Shown piece by piece: positions 1-10,905 of a stretch of 64,000 nucleotides of DNA. Under the pieces are notes generated by a model, which ran no database searches, was not told where the DNA came from, and saw only the letters and a program-made list of their open reading frames with translations. Source of the DNA: Aselliscus stoliczkanus (Eukaryota; Chordata; Mammalia; Chiroptera; Hipposideridae); assembly GCA_033961575.1 (NCBI GenBank), contig CM066730.1, positions 113,976,523-114,040,522 on the forward strand, written 5' to 3'. Numbering within the stretch: position 1 is the stretch's first letter; every line of letters begins with the position of its first letter. The position numbers were made by a program, and so were the translations under genes.

Positions 1-1115
1 TACATAAGCCTAATACAAAATTACTATATTATTTTCTATTTGTTTTATTTTCCACATTCACTAAATAGTAAATTCTTTGAAGAATGGAACTCATTCATTT
101 TATTTATCTCAAGAAGTTAGAACTCAATAAATGGTCGTGGACTTGAAATATTGAGTTGAAGCAGACTGTCACCTTTATGCCACGTGTGTGAAAAAACAGC
201 TAGAAGAACCATCAGAATCTTTTCAATAAAAGCAAAAAACTTTTCAAATTGATCTAATTCTCCATAGACTAGCCTAGGGAAAACTTTGACTTTAGTCTTG
301 TCTTGCAAAAAGAAGAAAACTACTAAAGGAATTTTCTTGATTTCAAAAACTGATGTTTTGAATATGTATTTTTTTTCAAGATATAAAAATGTAACTCCCA
401 CTAAAGCCTTTGGGCATATGTACAGTTATAAATATAACATTAAAATACAAGTATATCATGATTTAATTGTATCATATAATGCAAGGAAGGGAAGAGAGTG
501 AGTACTGGCATGTAGCTTGCAGTAAGAGCCTCTCATAGAAAGCCAGTGGTGTGGGGTTATAGACAATAAAACAGGCCATGAGTGGGCGGTGAGAAATTTG
601 ACAGCATTAGCTGGGATTATATTGAAGAACAGTGATGTGGGGGCTTTGGCATTCCATCTGCCAAAACAGTCATACAAAAATATCCCAACTGCAGTCATTG
701 ATAAACCCAAAACAAAGTTTTAGGCTTTGAGTCCTGATGAAGTGGGCATAAGCACAAAGGGTGCGTTAAATGGCAAAGCAACAACAACAAAACCCCAAAA
801 CAACAACAAAAACACTCTCAATGCCAAAGAGACTAAATTCTTAAGTTTTATGTGTTAATGGCTCAGTATGGAATTTTGAGCAGCTTATTCTATCTTTGGG
901 CCTCTGGTGCATCATTCATTTATGAGGATAGTAAAGTATGAGTTTTACTTACATCACAAGACTGTTTTGTATTTTACTTCTGGACATTTTACATATTCAG
1001 TTACAAAGCTGACTCCAGGCAAGATTATGATGTAGAGAAAGTATTCTTCTTGGGTTCTTCCTATCTCCAATGTCAGAACCCCCTTCTCCTTTCTGATTCC
1101 TCATTCTACTATGGT
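1..1115. other. Unannotated AT-rich stretch
   Basis: I see no convincing gene, RNA or recognisable repeat here. The open frames are short (under 100 codons) and show no family motif. There is an A-rich simple stretch near 778-812. Confidence 0.5.
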
Positions 1116-1124
1116 TCCCGTTTC

Positions 1125-1496
1125 ATTTTGAGGGGAAGGGAACTGTGTTGGGGAATTGGGGAAGGGGAACATTGTGTTTTTCCAGGACTTATCAGCTTCA
1201 AGTCAAGTTGTTTACCTTCAATCTTAGTTGTGGAAGGTGTAAGCTCAGCTTCAAGTCCAGTCTCTGCTTTCAATCTAGTTGCGGGAGTGCAGCCCACCAT
1301 CCCATGCAGGAGTCTAACCAGCAACCTTGTTGTTAAGAGCATGCACTCTCACCAGCTGAGTCATCCTGCCACACGTTTACAGCTCAGTGGCAGCTCAGCT
1401 CAGACACAGCCCACTGGCCCATGTGGGAATCGAACTGGCAACCCTATTGCTCAGAGCTCATGTTCTAACCAACTGAGCCACCCAGCAGGCCGACAT
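1125..1496 (-). mobile_element. Long tRNA-derived SINE with two tRNA-like heads
   Basis: Read on the minus strand, the element starts at about 1496 with a tRNA-like head ending in a B-box-like GTTCGATTCCC (about 1420-1432). A second tRNA-like segment follows about 100 bp further in (1300-1365). After that come Rhin-type body sequence (TTGAAGCTGAGC) and a 3' part containing CCCCAATTCCCCAACAC. The dimeric organisation matches the copy at 52.83-53.21 kb. The flanks carry an imperfect duplication (tatggttcccgtttc on the left, catggtttctatttc on the right), consistent with an older retroposed insertion. Pol III transcription is inferred from the A and B boxes; mobilisation would have needed L1 enzymes. 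The family name is not certain. Confidence 0.75.
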
Positions 1497-1502
1497 GGTT
1501 TC

Positions 1503-2147
1503 TATTTCTAATGAGCTCTACTAAATTACACATCCTTTGAGTTACAGACAACATTTGCATAACATTTTATAACATATGTGAGGATTTATTTTACTTTTAT
1601 GACAGCTTTGGGAGGTAAAAATTATTATAGTACACATTTTCCAGACCAGAAAACAGAAACATGTAGATGTCAAAAATCTTGCTCAGAACCACATATTCAA
1701 TAAATGGTATGTCTGGATATGGAACCCAAAAATTTTACTCAAAAAACCTAATACTTCTGAAGAATACATGAAATCTTGCAATTTAAAAGTTTTGGAACAC
1801 ACACGAAAAAAGAGTTTATATAAAAACTTCCTGGGGGTAAATTTCATATTCATTCTGCCCATAGCAAAATCCTCATGTAGTAGTTACTTTCTATTTCAAG
1901 ATAGTAGATGAGTGAATGAAGAAAATGATAAATGAATAAATAAATAATAGAATTGCAGTCATACTATTGGTCAATCTATATTTCTATTTATTACAGTCTA
2001 TCTATATATGTGGATGTCAATACCTTACATGTACATTTATATATGCATATGTATGTATGTATGTATGTATGTATGTGTGTACATGTATATTTGTTCTGTT
2101 ATGTTTTATACAAATAGGTTGTCCTTTCTTGTCAAAAATGCTATCCT
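1503..2147. other. Unannotated AT-rich stretch with GTAT microsatellite
   Basis: No gene is recognised. A short (GTAT)n microsatellite occupies about 2047-2080. The open frame across it is a by-product of the repeat. Confidence 0.5.
2047..2080. repeat. (GTAT)n microsatellite
   Basis: Six to seven consecutive GTAT units followed by a short GTGT run. Confidence 0.9.
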
Positions 2148-2163
2148 CTACATTTTTATTCTT
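2148..2163. repeat. Left target-site duplication of SINE
   Basis: ctacatttttattctt is repeated exactly at 2639-2654 and frames the SINE between them. Confidence 0.9.
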
Positions 2164-2638
2164 GTAAAGATTTTATTGGGGAATTAGGGAAGGGGAACAG
2201 TGTTAGGGAAGGGGAACAGTGTTGGGGAATCGGGGACGGGGAACAGATAAGCTGCTCTTCTTTGGTTCTTCAACCTAGTTGTGGAGGATGCTGTGTCACT
2301 GGCCCATGTTGGTATTATCATTGCGCTCTTCCTGGGTGAGGCAGTGGGTCACCGGCTGTTGAACGGCTGCTCACAGCAGCTCTGATGGCTGACGGCCACT
2401 CACGCCAGCTGCCAGCCACTCACGGTAGCTCATGGCAGCCTACTGCAGCCCTGCTGCAGCTTGCACTGTCACTGGCTACTCACGGCAGCCCAGCTCCAGG
2501 TTGAACTGTTGTTCACCATCTTAGCTATAGAGAGCACAGTGTCACTGACCCCCATGTGGGATCCAAACCGGTGGCTCTGCTGCTCAGAGCTCATGCTCCC
2601 AAGCCAAATCCTAACCGAGTGAGCCACTCGGCCAGCCC
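2164..2638 (-). mobile_element. Long tRNA-derived SINE (about 475 bp) with perfect 16-bp TSD
   Basis: The tRNA-like head lies on the right (about 2540-2638, minus strand). It reads GGCTGGCCGAGTGGC at its start and carries a B-box-like GGTTTGGATCCC. The middle is GC-rich and built from imperfect AGCTG/CACTCACGGCAG-type repeats. The 3' end (2164-2230) has CCCCAATAAAATCTT, which combines a poly(A) signal with a TCTT stretch as in T+-class SINEs. The gggaaggggaacagtgtt motif near the tail is repeated two to three times. It is flanked by an exact 16-bp duplication, so it is a clear retroposed insertion. It is longer than the 319-bp relative at 44.6 kb because of the repeated middle and tail units. 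Confidence 0.9.
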
Positions 2639-2654
2639 CTACATTTTTATTCTT
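2639..2654. repeat. Right target-site duplication of SINE
   Basis: Exact copy of 2148-2163. Confidence 0.9.
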
Positions 2655-2699
2655 TTTCTTTACACAATGAAACAACTCTAGGCTGGTCATTATAGGAAT

Positions 2700-3180
2700 A
2701 TTTTTGGATTTTTAAAATAAACATTTTAGTTAGGAATGATTTTAGATTTACCGAATAGTTGCAAAGAGAATTTAGACAGTTCCTGCATATCCCTCACCCA
2801 GGTTTCCCTAATGTTCATATTCTACATTCATTAAACTCCAGACTTTATTCAGATTTCACTGGTTTTTCCACTAATGTTGTTTTTCTATTCCAAGATCAAT
2901 TCAGAATATTACATTGCACTAAAACATTGCATCACTTTTAAATATCACTACTTCATCTCCATGGTCTGTGACAGTTACTCAGGCTTTCCATGTTTTCATG
3001 ACCTTGACAGTTTTGAAGATTACTAGTCAGTTATTTTCTGGAATGTCTCTCAATTTGGTATTGTCCGATGCTCTTCTTCTTGTTAGACTGGTGCTACACA
3101 TTTTTGAGAAGGAAACCACGAAGGTGATGTGGCCTTCATGTCACAGCCTAACAGGAGGGCACATGTTATCAACATAACTC
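2700..3180 (-). mobile_element. Old L1-like fragment
   Basis: The stretch contains the sequence pattern tcctgcatatccctcaccca and ttcagatttcactggttttt. These are typical of ancient mammalian L1 (L1ME/L1MC-type) copies seen in reverse orientation. The same pattern recurs at 62.76-63.25 kb. It has no intact coding capacity. Subfamily and exact ends are uncertain. Confidence 0.5.
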
Positions 3181-3456
3181 ACTACTGGTGATATTAATCT
3201 TGATCATGTGGCCCAGGTAACATTCGGCAAATGTTTCTACTCTAAATTTACTTCTTACTCCCCTCCCCGCACCCCCCTCGCCTACTTTATTCTTTGGAAG
3301 CAAGTCACTCAGTCCAGTCCAGTTCAAAGAAAGGGAAGATGGGTAGGGCAGTGAGGGGAGTGCACTACGAACCACCTCCTAAGGGGAGAGTATCTCCATA
3401 AGTTATTCAAAAGTTTTCCAAGGAAGAGTTTTCTCTTTTTATCATTTATTTAATTA

Positions 3457-3507
<51 letters not shown>

Positions 3508-6500
3508 CTTTGGACTATAATCCAATACTGTTATTTATTTTGTTGTTCAAATTGTTCCAGTTTTGGTGGTCTTTTTTAAGACTTGCATTTTTAAGATTTC
3601 TCACTTATCAAAAGGGCCCTGCCATATTAGTCTAGCACCATCAAAAAGTTTGGCCTGTGACTTAATCTCATGACATGGAAGTCTCCCATTATATCCTCAT
3701 GTTGCAATCAGACAAAGATTTTCTTTTCTGTGTGTTCAATAATTTGCTGAAGTCAGTCCCATCTGCCTTCCTCCAGACCCCTGGTGATATGGCATATAGC
3801 TTGCAATAGGATCCTGGGCTTTATTGGGTAGGAGTTTGGATGTGGGGTTCCTGAGGCTGCTTGTGAGAAGCAAAAATGTAGTGAAAGTTCTAAGGGTCAA
3901 GTCTTTGACATTTCAGCACTTCAAAATAGTCTTTGGGAATGCAGGGATGAATGGGGAAATAAATTCCCATGAGGTTCCATTCACTGTTCTCTTGACTTCT
4001 TTGATTTCCATAGCAGTTGGAGATTTAAGACAGGTGATGAATTTGGTCCAGAGTGAGGTTAGTTGAGAAGGAAATGAAAACAGAAGTTTAACAGGAAGAT
4101 TAGTGGACTTTCTACCTCTGGGCAATAAACGTCTGCTTTGGTCCTCACTAATCAGTTTTCCACATGCCTCATGCCATTTGCTTTACCTAGGATGAGTTCC
4201 TAGAGCTCTATTAGGAAGTGTTCAAGTCACTGTTTTGAACAAGCTGTTTTTTTTTTTTTTCTTTTTTCCACTGCCCTCCTTTTAACCCACTTCCCTTTTT
4301 CTACATATGTGCACATAGAGGGCTGGTCAAGGGGGAAATTATGCTAATTAGGAAGCATGGCCCAATTAAAGCAGACATGATGGGAAAATTGCCTTAGAGT
4401 CCAAATATATGACTCTAGGATAGAGAGGTCTCTTTAACACCTGCAATGAGAGTGTGCAAATTTCATAGCTCATAACTCAGGGCAAAGAGAATGGACTTCT
4501 GATAAATTTGCGTGTAAAAAACGATTGGAGCCAACTAAATAATAATACATCTCTTGACAGGGAAAGAAAACTATGTGGTTTCCTTTAGCCCTGCAATATT
4601 TACAAAACATCTATTTTTAAAAAGGCAGAACTAGAAAGATTAAAGAAAAGTAGGTCATAAATAGCCTTTAATTGTTTCCTTTAACACCTGTAACTCCTCA
4701 CTCCCTTTCTCTCCCCTCCACTCCCACCCAACTTTAATAGTTTTCTCAACCCCCTTCCCCTCAATTTCTAATGAGCACTTATATTATAATATCAGGACTT
4801 AAGCAGTGTTGCAAGTCTAAAATGATTTCAGCTTTAGGAGGGAGGATAAGAGTGTCAGAGGGCATAAAAGAGAAATTGCTTATTGCAAAACACCCTATGA
4901 AATGCTCCTCATACGTACGTACTCTGTTTAGTTTTGAGAAAGTTTTATAGTGGTTGGCAGATTATGTTATCTGCTCACCCACTGCTAATTTTTTGTTATG
5001 TGGAGATTGTACAGGTATTTTGATTTTAGCCAGTCTCTAGTTAATAATCAATAGTCCTGTCATCTAATGAAGTGATAGCCTTGACACCCCGGCCTTTGTG
5101 CAGTGTTAAAATAACATTGATCGCTATCATTATCATATGCCCTTGATATACTGAATAAGGACATGGATATCAATCTTGGAGCAAAGTAACATTTCATAAA
5201 TCTTGTAGAAATAACCAGGATTGTCCAAACAGGCATATGCTTCTTGACAGCAATGTGACAGAGGAGTCTAAGATACACATAATTTATAATTTATCTACAA
5301 ACTCAGATTGAAGAAAGACTCAACACTAGCATTTAGTATAAAAAGTGTTTTTCTTTATGTGTGAAAGAGGACAAAGGAGACTTTTAATTTTCTTTTTCTT
5401 TTATATTGGCAGGAAGTCTTCTATGGTACTTCTGGGGTGAAGGAATGGAGGAAAAGTTGAATAATTTTCTTGGTTATCCTTCCAAAAAATTATTTTAAAT
5501 TTGGTGTTAGCTTTAAATACTTGATCATTGGAATCACAGAATTTGTATGGAGAGAACTTTATAATGGATGGGCTCTCATCCAATCAGGATGAGGCACTGC
5601 AAGGAAAAGGATTTGTTTTTTCCACAGCCTCTCTTTGTCAGAATCTCAGATTTCAAACTTTTTTATTCAAAATGAACATTTTAGTCTATTCACAGCTAGT
5701 TTCTTATTAAGAAATACTATTATTCATGTAATTATTCTGATTATCCCAGTGTTAAAAGATTAAATTATTGCTTATCACTAGGTAAAACATGATAGAAAAA
5801 CAGGGAGTTTGGATCAAAAGTTCAAGATAAAATTGTCCCGTACTTTGGTAACAGTGATCTTCTGAAACTTTCATAGTTCATAGTCACTGGTAGGATCCCA
5901 ACCACAGGTAGAGATATTTGTTTAGAGAGGTAGCCCTACACCCAATAATATTCCATCCCAGAATAGTTACTGCAAGTTCTGTAAAGATTCTGAGAATCAG
6001 GGTGTGAATAATTCACAGCAATTACTTTTGTGTTATGGAATTATCCTTGCACAGTCCATAGAATCCCAAAATAGGTAAATAAAAAGAAAGAGTGAAACAA
6101 TTCCTTGAAAATAGCTGAATTCTCAAATGGAGAAATTCATTTAGGGAAGGCAAATGAGAAGAAGCCTTGACCAGGATGCAGGCAGATGAAACACAAGGAT
6201 ATTTTTATTGTCATTAATTTAAAAGTGCAAAGATGGTCTCCTATCTTTATTTTATCATTTTAATTTTATTTCAATGTATTTTTACTTAAATTTAATTATA
6301 TTTATAAAAAAATATTGTCATTAATTTATGAGCATAAATATGGCTTCCTATTTAAAAAATGAACACTAGTTTTGATTTTTAAGATATGAAGCAGAACTGA
6401 TCATGGAAAACCAGATGATTAGATACATGTCGTACGTATGTGTTAATGTGTTATGTATGTGCTGTGTGTGTACATTTGTGCCTATGTGTTTTTAGGCTCT

Positions 6501-6684
6501 ATGCATATATAAAGCTCCTATTAGTACTACTGAGGCTATGGCCACCAGGCAGAAAAGCATACCTCTTTGTTAGTTGAAGGTGGAATAGAAGTTTTATAAA
6601 AATAAGTTTTAATTGCTACATACTAAAATCTACTTAGATATGAATAATATATGCAGATACCTAATCTAGCTGATAGTTATATAT
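3181..6684. other. Unannotated sequence with simple repeats
   Basis: I recognise no gene. It contains a long (TA)n run at 3461-3503, a poly(T) run near 4246 and AT-rich unique DNA. Short open frames (60-80 codons) on both strands have no recognisable motif and no supporting context. Confidence 0.5.
3461..3503. repeat. (TA)n microsatellite
   Basis: About 21 uninterrupted TA units. Confidence 0.95.
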
Positions 6685-6689
6685 TTTTT

Positions 6690-7340
6690 TAAGTCTTAGA
6701 AAGATTTTATTAAAATACAACAAACATACAATATTATATTAGTTTCAGGTGTAAACCATAGTTATTCAACATAGCATGCCTAAAGAAGTAATCACTATGA
6801 TAAGCCCAGCCAGCAACCATCTGGCACCGTACCACACTATCACAATATTGTTGACTATATTCCCTATGCTGCACATGTTTGTTTTATACCTGGAAATTTG
6901 AACCTCTTATTCTCCTTCACTTTTTCCCCATTTAAAAAAAAATTTCAGTTATAGTTGACATTCAATATTATTTTATTTATATTAATTTCAGGTGTACAAC
7001 ATAGTGGTTAGACTTTATATAATTTAAGAAAAGATGCCCCTGACTAGTCTAGTACCCACATGGCACTATACATAGTTATTATCATATTATTGACTATATT
7101 CCCTGTGGTTTGCATCCCCATGACTATTTTGTAACTATCAGTTCGTACTTCTTATCCTGTCACCTTTTTCATCCTGTCCCCCAACCCCCTTCCATCTATC
7201 ACCCTGATAAATCTAGTACTCATCTGACACCATACATAGTTATTATAATATTGTTAACTATGTTCCTATGCTATACCCTACATCCCCATAATTACAGTGT
7301 AACAATCAAATTGTGCTTCTTAACCCCTTCCCCTTTTTCA
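6690..7340 (-). repeat. Repeated segments within L1 3'UTR
   Basis: Variants of the module with catagttattat, attgactatattccct and ccccatgactattttgtaac occur three times, at about 6760-6880, 7060-7150 and 7210-7310. They are consistent with tandem copies of an L1 3'UTR module or serial insertion of L1 tails. Confidence 0.65.
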
Positions 7341-7735
7341 GGAAGCCCCAACCCCTTCCCATCTGGTAAACAACAAAAATGTTCTCTGTATCTATGAGTT
7401 TGTTTCTGTTTGGTTTGTTTATTTTGTTTTTTTAGATTCCACATATAAGCAAAATCACATTGCATCTGTCTTTCTCTGTCTGACACTTCACTCAGCACAA
7501 TACCCTTCAGGTCTATCCATGCCACTGCAGATGGCAGGAATCTATTCCTTTCCATGGCTGAGCAATATTCCATTGTATGTATGTACCACCTCATTTTATC
7601 CACTCTTCCATTGACAGATATCCAGGCCACCTCCACACCTTGGCTATTATAAACAATACTTCAATGATCATATGGATGCACATGACCCCTTGAAGTACTG
7701 TTTTGGTTTTTTTGGATAAATATCTTGAAGTGGGA
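7292..7735 (-). pseudogene. L1 ORF2 C-terminal remnant
   Basis: The minus-strand frames encode the recognisable end of L1 ORF2p, with MRWYIHTMEYCSAMERN and VAWIDLKGIVLSEVS. This parallels YIYTMEYYSAIKKNE and MIWMDLETIMLSEIS in the better-preserved L1 at 24.5 kb. The piece is broken by at least one frameshift and joined at about 7737 to endonuclease sequence. Nothing suggests it is expressed. Confidence 0.8.
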
Positions 7736-7967
7736 TTACTGTGTCCTTCTTTGTCTCTTGTTATAAAATTTATTTTGTCTGGTATAAGTATTGCTACTTC
7801 AGATTTTCCCCCCATTTTTATAAAATACCTTCTATCCCTTTACTTTCTGTGTGTGTGTCTTTCAATCTCAAGTGATTCTCTTGTAGGCAGCATATGTAAG
7901 GGTTTTTGTTTTTTTATCCATTCAGCCATCCTGTGTCTTTTCAGTGGAGCATTAATTTATTTATTTT

Positions 7968-8335
7968 AAATTATTATTAGTTACGGATGTACAAAACAAT
8001 GCAATAGTTATCTTTTTCCCCTTAAAAGTGACTCCCCCTCCCTCTCCTTCTCCCCTGCCCCCCCACCCTCGATATCATGTGTATCTATTACAATTCCATT
8101 GACTACATCCCCACACTATATTCCACATTCCATGATTATATATGTGCTAAATTATAGTCAACATCTAATATTATTCAGCAGCAGCTTCAGATGTACAGTG
8201 CAGTGGTCAGGTCACTACACTGTCCATGAAGTGGTCTCCCTGACAAGACACGAGTCCTTCTGGTCCCCTAAAAAAATATTTACAACATTATTGATTATAT
8301 TCCCTAGACTGTCTCTTCTGTCCCTGGTTCATTGA
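7968..8335 (-). mobile_element. Nested L1 3' fragment
   Basis: This is a second copy of L1 3'UTR sequence (TTAGTTacggatgtacaaaac, the CT-rich stretch near 8030-8065, catgattatatatgtgc). It is inserted a few codons into the ORF2 start of the older L1 and interrupts the continuity between 7965 and 8340 seen in the intact L1 at 28.25-28.3 kb. This fixes the relative age: the host L1 was already in place. Confidence 0.7.
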
Positions 8336-8423
8336 AAGTAATTGTTGATAGGTATGTGGCTATTGCCATTTTATTATTGATCATTTTGATCATTTTATTT
8401 ATTTATTTATTTTTTTTTACATC

Positions 8424-9017
8424 TTAAAAAAGTTTCTCTAACATTCCTTGTAATACTGGTTTGGTAGTGATGATCTCCTTTAGCTTTTTTTTTTTTTGGC
8501 CTGGGCAACTTTTTATCTGTCTTTCTATTCTAAACAATAGCTTTGCTGGGTAGAGTACTCTTGGTTGTAGATCCTTGCTTTTCACCATGTTGAAAATTTG
8601 TCCATCCCTTCTGGCCTGCAACGTTTCTATTGAAAACTCAGCTGACAGTCTTATAGGAGCTCCATTGCCTTTCTCTTGCTGCTTTTAGGATTCTCTCTTT
8701 GTCTTAACCTTTGCCATTTTAATTACAATGTGTCTTGGTGTGGTCCTGTTTGTGTTCATCTTGTTTGGGACTTTCTGGGCTTCCTGGATTTGTATATCTG
8801 TTTCCTTTGCCAGATTAGGAAAGTTTTCAATCATTATTTCTTCAAATATGTTCTCAATTCCTTGCTTTCTCTCTTTTCCTTCTGGTACCCCTATGATGTG
8901 AATGCTGTTATGTTTGATGTTGTCCCAGAGGTCTCTTAAACCCTCCTCATGTTTTTGGGTTCTTTTTTTTTTTTTGCTGTTACAATTGGGTGTTTTCTGC
9001 TGCCATGTCTTCCACAT
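8424..9017 (-). pseudogene. Decayed L1 ORF1
   Basis: Two minus-strand open stretches correspond to L1 ORF1p. The upstream one has the RRM region (IIGVPEGKERKQGIENIF, ENFPNLAKETDI) followed by the start of the C-terminal domain (PNKMNTNRTTPRHIVIKMAK). The downstream one holds the end of the C-terminal domain (LQPRVLYPAKLLFRIER, ITTKPVLQGML). They parallel the intact ORF1 at 28364-29239 but are separated by a frameshift or stop and lack the N-terminal coiled-coil part. The product would have been the RNA-binding chaperone of the L1 particle; it is non-functional here. Confidence 0.85.
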
Positions 9018-10905
9018 TTCTTATTGGGTTCTCTGCTTCATCTAGTCTGCTGGTGATTCCTTCTAGTGTATTCTTCATTTCAGTTATTGTATTCTTCACT
9101 TCTGACTAGGTCTTTTTTATGGTTTTTATGTCAATTTTTATGCTTGCTATCTCTTTGTTGAAGCTCTCACTGAGTTCATTGAGTATCCTTTTAACTATTG
9201 TTTTGACTCTGTATCTGGTAGGTTGCTTGCCTCCATTTGGTTTAGTTCTTTTTTTCTGAATTTTTCTTCTGTTCTTTCATTTGGGATGCATTTCTTTGTT
9301 TCCTTATGTTGGCTGTCTTTCTGTTTGTTTCTATGTATTAGGTAGATCTGCTATGTCTCACAGTCTTGGCTGGGTGGCCTTAAGTTTAGCTGCCCTGTGG
9401 GGCCCTGGTACAGTCTCCTTTGTTACCTGCTCTGGGTGCTCCAGCAGTTTTCTTTTGGTGGATTCTCTGTGCCCTCCTGTTATAGTTGAGCCTTGGTTGC
9501 TATTGGCATGTCAGTGGGTGGGATTGACCCTCAGGCTTATTGGCTGTGGAGTTTGGCCATGTCCACAGCTTACATGCTTCTGTGCAGGGGCTGACCTCAC
9601 TGAGTGAGATTCGCCTCAGTAGGCTCTGGTGCTCATTCAGACTGCCCATTGCTATGACACTTGTGGGGCTAATTGGGTGGTGCTCTGCTGTTGTCTGAAG
9701 CCAACCCCCAGGTATGTTGGTTCTGTAGCCTCTTGTAAGGTGTTCTGCTCCAGATTCAGGTCACCCACTGCCTGTGACCGGCCAGGAAGTTCCTGGTAGG
9801 AGCTAGAAAGTAATCCACAATTGTTGGCTCCCTGTGCTTATTCTGGAGACATGTGGGAAAGGCTATGCTGTGAACTAAGGACAGTCAGTACCAGGCCTGG
9901 AGTAACTCCAGAAAAAGCAAGGACACTCTAATGCCTGCTGCCACCTGCTGGTTCCATTAAGGTTCAGTCCCTGATAAAGCCTCATGTGGTATATGAGTTG
10001 GGTGGGGTGGGATCTCAGGTAGTCACTAGAGTGGGAAGAATTGTGATCACCAGGTTAATGTAGACTCTGATTTGGTGCCAATGCTGAGCCTGGAGCTACT
10101 CAGCAAAAGTCTCAGGACCAGCTGCTGCATGCTTGTGCCCTGTAGACTGAAGTAGTTTTTCAAGAAAGAGTGCAATGCGGGTGGGGCTGCTTGCTCTTTG
10201 AAAAAGTGCCACTGGCTTTCGGGGAGTTGTGTGGGGTAGGGTCTGAGAGAGTCATCATGGTATAGCAGTGGAGCCCACCAAGCCAATCAAATTCAGATTT
10301 TGCCGAGTTTCGCAAGGGCTCAACACAGGCAAGAGGGCATCTTTCTGCTGACTGCACTGGAGAAGGAGCCCACACAGGGGAAATAGCAACTGTCCTCCAG
10401 TCCTGGCTCTATCACCTCCCGAGTTACTGTCTCTCCACTGGAGCCCAAGGTGAGTGCCTGTGAGTGAGAGAGTCTGTGCTTGGGCTGTTTGAGAGGATGT
10501 CTGGGTTTCCTGCAGCCTTCCTTCCCACTTGGATTGTCAGAATCCCCACTTTTTTTCATAGCCAGATATTGTGGGGCCTCCTCTTCCTGGCACAGGTACT
10601 CTGGGCTGGGGAGGCCTGTATGGGGCTTGGGTCTCTCTCCTCTGGGGAGAAATCTCTGTGGCTGAGATATCCCTTCCATTTCCCAACTGCCACATAAAGG
10701 TTTGGGACCAGTCCATTTCACATCTCCACTACTTCTACCAGTCTCAGTGAGGCTTTTCTTTATATCCTTAGTTATAAAACTTTTGTTCAGCCAGACTTCC
10801 GTAATTCCTCAGTTTGATTGTTGTATAATTTAGTTGTAATTTTAATGTTTTCATGGAAGGAAATCGGCACAGTATTTATCTAGCCCACCATCTTGGATCT
10901 CCTCT

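Larger units (their letters stand above)
6685..10905 (-). mobile_element. Old LINE-1, full 5' end but large internal deletion in ORF2
   Basis: The element runs right to left. Its 5' end near 10905 reads CCAAGATGGTGG on the minus strand, a YY1-like L1 start. A GC-richer 5'UTR follows (about 9020-10890), then a decayed ORF1 (about 8424-9017), a short N-terminal endonuclease remnant (7740-7965), a direct jump into the ORF2 C-terminus (7400-7735), and a 3'UTR with repeated segments (6690-7340). A peptide read across 7591-7815 fuses endonuclease sequence (ILIPDKINF, TRDKEGH) directly to the ORF2 tail (IIAKVWRWPGYLS), so about 3 kb encoding the rest of the endonuclease and the reverse transcriptase is absent. 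Another L1 3' fragment is nested at about 7968-8335. The many stops show it is long dead. Confidence 0.85.

Noticed and set aside
7700..7760. Splicing as the cause of the ORF2 deletion in the older L1
   Set aside because: The lost segment, judged against the intact L1, does not begin with GT on the element strand, so a genomic deletion is more likely.
10320..10721. 133-codon minus-strand frame
   Set aside because: It lies in the GC-richer 5'UTR of the older L1, with overlapping frames on both strands. It has no domain or start context.
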